Assembly (NCBI GenBank): GCA_963845425.1
Contig: CAWJSC010000009.1
Coordinates: forward strand, 1-64,000
From: DATDAH01 sp963845425
Lineage (GTDB): Bacteria > Actinomycetota > Acidimicrobiia > Acidimicrobiales > DATDAH01
Length of the DNA stretch: 64,000 bases
Direction: 5' to 3'
This document shows, piece by piece, positions 59,049 through 64,000 of this stretch. The position numbers were made by a program, and so were the translations under genes. The notes beneath the pieces are model-generated. The model made no database searches, was not told the origin of the DNA, and saw only the letters and a list, made by a program, of their open reading frames with translations. Positions within the stretch are counted from its first letter, which is position 1. Each line of letters opens with the position of its first letter.

Positions 59049-59924
59049 TCAGAGGCGCGACTCGAAGAGGCGCTCGAAGGCCGCTTCGTCGCCCTGGTAG
59101 GGCGGGGTCGGGCGGGGCCAGTGGACGACGAAGTCGGTGACGCCGACGGCCTCGTAACGGCCGAGCGTGTCCGTGAACTGGTCGGGGGAGCCGACACCGC
59201 TGTCGAGGGTCAGGCCGGTGAGCACCAGCCGGCCGAGCGTGGCGGGGTCCCGGCCCCCGGCGGTGCAGGCTTCGTCGAGGCGGGCCATCTGCTCGCCGAC
59301 GACGGCCACGCCCTCCTCGACGGGCGCGGGGCCGGGGCGGTCCCCCTGGCCGATGGTGACCCAGGTCTGGCCGTGCTCGACGGTGATCCGCATGCCTCGG
59401 GGACCGGCGGCGGCGATGGCGAAGGGCAGGCGGGGCCCCTGCACGCAGCCCGGCGCCGACCGCGCCTCGAACGCCGAGTAGTACCGACCCTCGTAGGTGG
59501 TCACCGGCTGGCGGAGGAGCAGGTCGCTCAGCACGACGAACTCCTCGAAGCGGTCGGCCCGCTCCTTTCGCTCCCAGGGCACCTGGCCGAGGGTCGTGGC
59601 GTCCCAGCCCGTGCCCCCGGCCCCGATGCCGAGGGTGAAGCGCCCCCCGGAGAGGTCGTCGAGGGTGATCAGCTCGCGGGCGGTCGGCACCGGATGGCGG
59701 AAGTTGGGCGACGCCACCAACGTCCCCAGCCGCATCCGTTCGGTGACAACACCGGCGGCGGCCAACGTCGGCACCGCGCCGTGCCAGGGGTCGTCCCGCA
59801 GCGAGCGCCAGCTCAGGTGGTCGTAGGTCCAGGCGTGGTCGAAGCCCAGGGCCTCGGCCCGTTGCCAGAGCTCCCGGGCCCGGGGCCAGGGGTGCTCCGG
59901 GAGGATGACGACGCCGACCCGCAC
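59049..59924 (-). CDS. LLM-class (probably F420-dependent) oxidoreductase
   Basis: 291 residues. Luciferase-like monooxygenase fold: V-G-V-V-I-L-P strand at the start, A-W-T-Y-D-H-L, R-L-G-T-L-V-A-S-P-N-F-R-H-P, G-R-F-T-L-G-I-G-A-G. In actinobacteria most such enzymes use coenzyme F420. GTG at 59924 is 4 bases after the stop of the upstream amidohydrolase, so the two are co-transcribed; an in-frame ATG at 59987 would overlap that gene by 59 bases. Confidence 0.88.
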   Translation of the reverse strand: MRVGVVILPEHPWPRARELWQRAEALGFDHAWTYDHLSWRSLRDDPWHGAVPTLAAAGVVTERMRLGTLVASPNFRHPVPTARELITLDDLSGGRFTLGIGAGGTGWDATTLGQVPWERKERADRFEEFVVLSDLLLRQPVTTYEGRYYSAFEARSAPGCVQGPRLPFAIAAAGPRGMRITVEHGQTWVTIGQGDRPGPAPVEEGVAVVGEQMARLDEACTAGGRDPATLGRLVLTGLTLDSGVGSPDQFTDTLGRYEAVGVTDFVVHWPRPTPPYQGDEAAFERLFESRL

Positions 59925-59928
59925 GGGG

Positions 59929-61623
59929 TCAGGCGCCTCGGCTGAACTCGCGGAGCACCCGGCCGGGGCGGGCACCGGAGTGCTCACCCTGCTCGGTCAC
60001 GACCACGCCGTTGACGAGCGTGGCGGCGTAGCCGTCGGCCCGGACGCAGAGGCGGCCCGCGCCGCCCGGGAAGTCGTGGACGTAGGTGGGGTAGCCGAAG
60101 CGCAGGCCCTCTGGGTCGAACACGTTCACGTCGGCGTAGGCACCGACGGCGAGTGTGCCCCGATCGACCAGGCCGATGGTGGCTGCCGCCTTCGCCGTCA
60201 ACCGGTGGACGGCTTCGGTAAGGGGGAGCAGCGCCCGGTCCCGGGACCAGTACGACAAGAAGTGGGTGGCGACGTCCGCGTCGCAGATCTGACCGGCGTG
60301 GGCGCCGGCGTCGCCGGCTCCCGGGTAGACCCCGTCGAGAGCCAGCAGGGGGCCGATGGCGGCCCGGTTGCGATGGAAGAACCAGAGGTTGAACAGCTCG
60401 TGGCCGTCGCTCTCCAGGAGGCGGTCGATCACCAGCTCGATCGGGTCCACCCCGGCGGCTGCCGCAAGGTCGGCGACCGACGCCCCGCCCTCGACGTCGT
60501 ACTCGGGCGTGTCACCCTGGCCGAGGGGGTGGATGTGGCGGGGGTCGTAGATCAGGCCCTTGCGCCGGCCCTCCTCGATCAGCTCCGCCCGAGTGGCGTC
60601 GTCGCGCAACGCGGCGAGGCGGTCGTCCATGGTGGGCAGGGTCATGACCTCCCGCCAGCGCCCGCCTCTGACCGGCGGGACCTGGGCCAGCCCCATCAGG
60701 CTTCCGGACGGCCGGGACATCGTGTAGCCCGTCACCCGACCCGCTTCGGCCCGGGTGTCGGTGAGGAAGCCGTCCCAGAGGTCGACCACGCTGAGGCCCC
60801 CCGACTCGTCATTGCCGGGCCCGACGGCGAAGAGCACGTCGCCCGCCCGCTCGGCCATGGCCCGCACGAGCTGGAACTCGTTGCCCGCCCGGGTCTCGAA
60901 GTCGAGCACGGCCTGGAAGACGCCGCCCCCGGCGTCGTTCATGCCGTCGGCCAGCGCCAGGTGCTCGTCGTTGGTGGCGTAGGTGCCGGGCACGGCCCGC
61001 CCGTCTGGCACCCGGTGCACCAGGATCCGCGACGTCGAGTAGCCCACGGCCCCGCCGGCGATCGACTCGGCCACGATCTCCCGCATCCGGACCAGTTCGT
61101 CGGGCGTCGGCTCCTCGTCGGTCAGGGACCGATCGCCCATCACCTGGTAGCGGATGGCGCAGTGACCCACGAGGCCGACGACGTTGAGCGCCGGGGCCAG
61201 GGCCTGCACCGAGTCGAGGTACTGCGGGTGGGTCGTCCAGTCCCACGGGATGCCGTCGAGGATGGCGTCGCGGGGGATGTCCTCGACGCTCTCCATCATC
61301 TCGGCGAGGTAGGCCTCGCCGCCGGGGTCGACGGGGGCGAAGGACATCCCGCAGTTGCCGATCAGGGCCGTGGTCACGCCGTGCCACGAGCTGGAGGTCA
61401 TGAACGGGTCCCACCCGACCTGGGCGTCGAAGTGGGTGTGGAGGTCGACGAAGCCGGGCGACACGGTCAGGCCGGCGGCGTCGATCTCCCGGTCGGCTTC
61501 GGTCCCCGTGAGGTCGCCGATGGCCGTGATGCGGTCGCCGTCCACGGCGAGATCGGCCGCGACGGCCGCCGTGCCGGAGCCGTCGAGGACGGCGCCGCCC
61601 CGGATGATCAGATCGTGAGCCAT
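59929..61623 (-). CDS. N-acyl-D-amino-acid deacylase-like amidohydrolase
   Basis: 564 residues. Metal-dependent amidohydrolase: D-L-H-T-H-F-D near residue 62 (metal His pair), G-N-C-G-M-S-F, V-G-H-C-A-I-R, and the late metal Asp in G-D-A-G-A-H-A-G. Closest in layout to D-aminoacylase/dihydroorotase-like enzymes of the group widespread in Acidimicrobiia; true substrate uncertain. Start at ATG 61623 rather than the in-frame ATG at 61731, which lies inside the tRNA-Ser. Operon with the LLM oxidoreductase. Confidence 0.88.
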   Translation of the reverse strand: MAHDLIIRGGAVLDGSGTAAVAADLAVDGDRITAIGDLTGTEADREIDAAGLTVSPGFVDLHTHFDAQVGWDPFMTSSSWHGVTTALIGNCGMSFAPVDPGGEAYLAEMMESVEDIPRDAILDGIPWDWTTHPQYLDSVQALAPALNVVGLVGHCAIRYQVMGDRSLTDEEPTPDELVRMREIVAESIAGGAVGYSTSRILVHRVPDGRAVPGTYATNDEHLALADGMNDAGGGVFQAVLDFETRAGNEFQLVRAMAERAGDVLFAVGPGNDESGGLSVVDLWDGFLTDTRAEAGRVTGYTMSRPSGSLMGLAQVPPVRGGRWREVMTLPTMDDRLAALRDDATRAELIEEGRRKGLIYDPRHIHPLGQGDTPEYDVEGGASVADLAAAAGVDPIELVIDRLLESDGHELFNLWFFHRNRAAIGPLLALDGVYPGAGDAGAHAGQICDADVATHFLSYWSRDRALLPLTEAVHRLTAKAAATIGLVDRGTLAVGAYADVNVFDPEGLRFGYPTYVHDFPGGAGRLCVRADGYAATLVNGVVVTEQGEHSGARPGRVLREFSRGA

Positions 61624-61650
61624 CCCGCCAGTATCCCCGGTCCGAGTGAG

Positions 61651-61737
61651 CGGAGGGTGAGGGATTCGAACCCTCGGTGACCCGGAGGCCACAACGGCTT
61701 TCGAGGCCGCCCCATTCGTCCGCTCTGGCAACCCTCC
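61651..61737 (-). tRNA. tRNA-Ser (anticodon CGA)
   Basis: Minus strand, 87 bases: acceptor GGAGGGT/ACCCTCC, anticodon loop CTCGAAA (CGA), long variable arm typical of tRNA-Ser, T-loop GGTTCGAATCC, discriminator G; CCA not encoded. No att-like repeat of its 3' end found in the window. Confidence 0.95.
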
Positions 61738-61758
61738 GCGGGCGAGGCTAGCGGTGAG

Positions 61759-62205
61759 CTAGCGGCGCTCGGCGAAGAATCCCTGGAGCAGCGCGGTCGA
61801 TTCCGCGGCCCGGATCCCGTCGGTGACCCGGACCTCGTGATTGAGTCGGGGGTCGGCGCACAGGTTGTAGAGCGAGCCGGCGGCGCCGGCCTTCGGGTCG
61901 GCGGTGCCGTAGACGATGCGGTCGATCCGGGCCGCCCACAGGGCCCCGGCACACATGGGGCAGGGCTCCAGGGTCACGACCAGCGTGACGCCGGCGAGGC
62001 GCCACGCGCCGAGGGTCGTGGCTGCGTCCCGGAGGCAGAGCACCTCGGCGTGGGCGGTGGGGTCGCCGGTCAGCTCCCGCTCGTTGTGCCGGCGGGCCAC
62101 GACCTCGCCGTCGACCAGGGCCACGGCACCGATGGGGACGTCGCCGTGGGTCGCCGCGGCCGCGGCCTCCTCGAGGGCGAGGCCCATCGCCGTGTCGAGG
62201 TCCAT
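61759..62205 (-). CDS. tadA: tRNA adenosine(34) deaminase
   Basis: Converts A34 to inosine in tRNA-Arg(ACG). 148 residues. Zinc-site H-A-E-V with catalytic Glu and P-C-P-M-C-A-G downstream are intact; length and the A-D-P-K-A-G-A-A-G segment fit TadA. ATG at 62205, 11 bases after the stop of the upstream L,D-transpeptidase, so probably co-transcribed. Confidence 0.93.
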   Translation of the reverse strand: MDLDTAMGLALEEAAAAATHGDVPIGAVALVDGEVVARRHNERELTGDPTAHAEVLCLRDAATTLGAWRLAGVTLVVTLEPCPMCAGALWAARIDRIVYGTADPKAGAAGSLYNLCADPRLNHEVRVTDGIRAAESTALLQGFFAERR

Positions 62206-62216
62206 GGTCGGCCGAC

Positions 62217-63278
62217 TCAGGCGATGACCTGGACGGGCACGCCCAGACCGGTGGTGACCGCGGGCGAGTCCGACTGGGGCCCCGCGGCCTCGGGTAGCAG
62301 CCCGGCGAGGCGGACGACGTTGCCGTCCTCGAGGCGGATGCAGCCGTTGCTGACGTCGGTGCCGATCGTGCTCGGGTCGCTGGTGCCGTGGATGCCGATG
62401 TCACCGGGACCGCCGTTGAAGGTGTCGTGGACCTCGGAGAAGCCGGAGAGGCCGAAGGCGTAGGTGCCGTAGGCCGGGTCGGTCGAGGCGATGAGCGAGC
62501 GGATGTAGAAGGCCCCGCCGGGCGTGGGGGTGTTCGACGTGCCCACCCCGATCGGCGCCTGCATGACCCGATCGGCACCGTCGAAGACCCGGATCTGGTG
62601 GGCGCCGAGACGGACCTCGATGTGGAACTGGTTGGCGGTCAGGGTCACGTCGGACCGGCGCACCCAGCCGTCGCTGCCGTTGGGCCGGATCGGCAGCAGG
62701 ACGTTGACCCACGCCGCGCTCGGGTCGATCGGGCCGTTGGCCAGGAACACGACGGGGCCGACGTTGAGGCCCTCGGCCGACTTGGGGTTCTCGATGGTCG
62801 TCATCGGTTGCGGCGCGTCGGGCTCGGCGAAAACGTCCACCGTGCCGCCCCCCCCGCCGGTCGGGTCGACCTCGGTGCCGTTGGCCATGGCCACGACATT
62901 CACCTGCTCGACCCGGACGTCGTCAGCCCGCACCCAGCCGGGCCTGCCGTTGGCGAGGGCGATCTCGTGGAAGTCGGGCTCGGCCTCGTAGGGGGCCTGG
63001 ATGATGAAGCCGTCGACGGCGAGGCCGCCGGTCGGCGTGTCGGCCGTCGGTGGGGCGACCGCCTCCCGGGGGTCGGCGTCGGCGGGGTCGGCGTACACGT
63101 CGACCACGGTGTCGGACCGGGCCACGTAGGTCAGTTCGGGGTCGAGGCGCCGGACGGTCAGCTCGCCCCGGTCGTCGGCGGGGGCCTCGCCCATCTCGGG
63201 CCGGTCGCCCCCCGCGCAGCCGGCCAGCAGCAGGACGCCGAGGGTGGCGGCGGTCGCTCCGAGCAGACGGCGGTTCAC
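62217..63278 (-). CDS. L,D-transpeptidase (YkuD) lipoprotein
   Basis: 353 residues. Cross-links peptidoglycan stems or attaches proteins to them. Signal peptide V-N-R-R-L-L-G-A-T with lipobox L-A-G-C. Two SH3-like stretches precede the C-terminal YkuD domain with the H-G-T and catalytic S-N-G-C-I-R-L. GTG at 63278, 7 bases after TACCCT, is chosen; the in-frame ATG at 63338 would lengthen the signal sequence by 20 residues without hydrophobic gain. Confidence 0.9.
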   Translation of the reverse strand: MNRRLLGATAATLGVLLLAGCAGGDRPEMGEAPADDRGELTVRRLDPELTYVARSDTVVDVYADPADADPREAVAPPTADTPTGGLAVDGFIIQAPYEAEPDFHEIALANGRPGWVRADDVRVEQVNVVAMANGTEVDPTGGGGGTVDVFAEPDAPQPMTTIENPKSAEGLNVGPVVFLANGPIDPSAAWVNVLLPIRPNGSDGWVRRSDVTLTANQFHIEVRLGAHQIRVFDGADRVMQAPIGVGTSNTPTPGGAFYIRSLIASTDPAYGTYAFGLSGFSEVHDTFNGGPGDIGIHGTSDPSTIGTDVSNGCIRLEDGNVVRLAGLLPEAAGPQSDSPAVTTGLGVPVQVIA

Positions 63279-63285
63279 GGCGGGC

Positions 63286-63291
63286 AGGGTA
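63286..63291 (-). promoter_or_regulatory. TACCCT -10 element of the L,D-transpeptidase
   Basis: Minus strand, 7 bases before GTG 63278. Confidence 0.45.
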
Positions 63292-63404
63292 GCGATGCCG
63301 TTGGCGGGCGATCGGTCGCCCCCCGGGCCGGTCGACATGGGCCATCCGGCCCTATCTCCCCGTCGCGGCTACAGCCGCTGCGCTGGGAGGACGACGGGAC
63401 TCCC

Positions 63405-64000
63405 ATGTCGGAGTTCCGCGCTGTCGCGGACTTGCCCAGCGCAAGCGAGGTCCGGGCGGCCCATGCCGCCGAGATGCGGGCCGCGACGCGCACCACCGGC
63501 CTGGCCGCCGGCGTGATGATCCTGGTGGCCGTGCCCCTGTGGGGCATCTACGACCGCATGGTCGTGCCCGACCTGGCCGACCAGTTCTTCACCCTGCGCG
63601 TGGGCATCCTCCTGCCGGTTCTCCTCGGTTGGCTCCTCCTCCTGAAGCGACCCTTCGGGGACCGGCACGCCGAGCCACTGGTCGTCTTCATCTGCCTGAT
63701 GCCGCAGCTGGTCGTCGCCTGGCTTCTGCCCCAGGTCGACTACGCGTTCGAGGGCTACCTCCTCGGCTTCTCCCTGGTGATCTACGGCTGCGCGTTCCTG
63801 CTCGTCGGTCGCATCTGGATCACCGTCGCCCTCTTGGCCTCGTCCTGGGCCGCGCTCATGGTGTCCTTCGGGCTCCAGTCGGAGCGGGCCAACGACGTCG
63901 AGGTGGCGACGATCGCCTTCTATCTCGGGACGGCGTCGATCCTGGCCGCGATAGGTCGGTTCTACCGGGTGCGCCTGGAGCGCGACGAGCTGGCCGCCCG
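63405..64000 (+). CDS. Multi-pass membrane sensor protein, cut by the window end
   Basis: ATG at 63405 opens a frame that stays open to the last base (198 codons). M-S-E-F-R-A-V-A-D, then about six hydrophobic segments (V-M-I-L-V-A-V-P-L-W, L-L-P-V-L-L-G-W-L-L, and so on), and R-L-E-R-D-E-L-A-A-R at the end, where a coiled linker to a cytoplasmic output domain would start. Most likely a membrane-input GGDEF, histidine kinase or adenylate cyclase protein; the output lies outside the window. Confidence 0.7.
   Translation, partial: MSEFRAVADLPSASEVRAAHAAEMRAATRTTGLAAGVMILVAVPLWGIYDRMVVPDLADQFFTLRVGILLPVLLGWLLLLKRPFGDRHAEPLVVFICLMPQLVVAWLLPQVDYAFEGYLLGFSLVIYGCAFLLVGRIWITVALLASSWAALMVSFGLQSERANDVEVATIAFYLGTASILAAIGRFYRVRLERDELAA

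Noticed and set aside
59905..61680. 591-codon open frame on the plus strand
   Set aside because: Antisense to the amidohydrolase with shadow-frame composition; no motifs.
61651..61737. tRNA-Ser as a second integration site
   Set aside because: No repeat of its 3' end and no integrase or foreign-looking genes beside it.

Overview
The window is high-GC bacterial chromosome. CrgA, a PknB-type kinase with PASTA repeats, an F420-type LLM oxidoreductase, inositol-3-phosphate synthase and the many genes with a TANNNT element 6-10 bases before an ATG/GTG all point to Actinomycetota. Repeated c-di-GMP proteins, Kelch/sigma pairs and baeRF/yybP gene neighbourhoods fit Acidimicrobiia (Iamia/Ilumatobacter-like), but that class-level placement is inference.

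Layout. 1-7134: the end of a cell-wall/division operon (PknB, TrpG/PabA glutaminase, CrgA), small membrane proteins, then a thiolase and a long-chain acyl-CoA ligase with a TetR-like operator between them. 7167-11790: a PAS-GGDEF-EAL gene whose upstream membrane/GAF/PAS part is split off by two frameshifts, then a visibly lower-GC patch with a small membrane protein and a FeeM-like N-acyltransferase. 11924-32956: a 21-kb integrated element bounded by 50-bp direct repeats of the 3' half of tRNA-Ala(TGC). The intact tRNA lies at the right end on the minus strand. 33012-49489: housekeeping and metabolism (Gnd, Pgi, RpiA, RF3, two alpha/beta hydrolases, two PAS-GGDEF-EAL proteins, exonuclease VII, an MBL hydrolase, a GH36 alpha-galactosidase, a methyltransferase, endonuclease IV). 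49509-54656: a yybP-ykoY (Mn2+) riboswitch in front of a P-type ATPase. Nearly every gene here carries a frameshift, and a truncated second ATPase follows. 54715-64000: ABC exporter, inositol-3-phosphate synthase with a divergent LysR gene, LLM oxidoreductase plus amidohydrolase, tRNA-Ser(CGA), TadA, an L,D-transpeptidase lipoprotein, and the start of a multi-pass membrane protein cut by the window end.

The 21-kb element is the most unusual region. It appears to be two related elements stacked at the same tRNA. Each carries a PIN/HTH toxin-antitoxin pair, a small lipoprotein, a transposase tail, a MobF relaxase-helicase, a tyrosine integrase, and then a cargo slot before a conserved repeat that marks the element end. 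The left copy's cargo is a broken gene. The right copy's cargo is a divergent pair: a DUF726-like alpha/beta hydrolase with a glycine-rich membrane segment, and a PD-(D/E)XK nuclease-like protein. That pair is my leading candidate for an undescribed (possibly defence) system. The middle attachment site has been lost and replaced by a very G-rich, geneless block and decayed Kelch/lipoprotein genes.

Other unusual signals are a small family of GTTCTGGT/ACCAGAAC hairpins (one inside a coding sequence), a 108-bp deletion inside one relaxase, a pseudo-hydrolase, and widespread leaderless promoters. All readings come from direct inspection; no database search was run.
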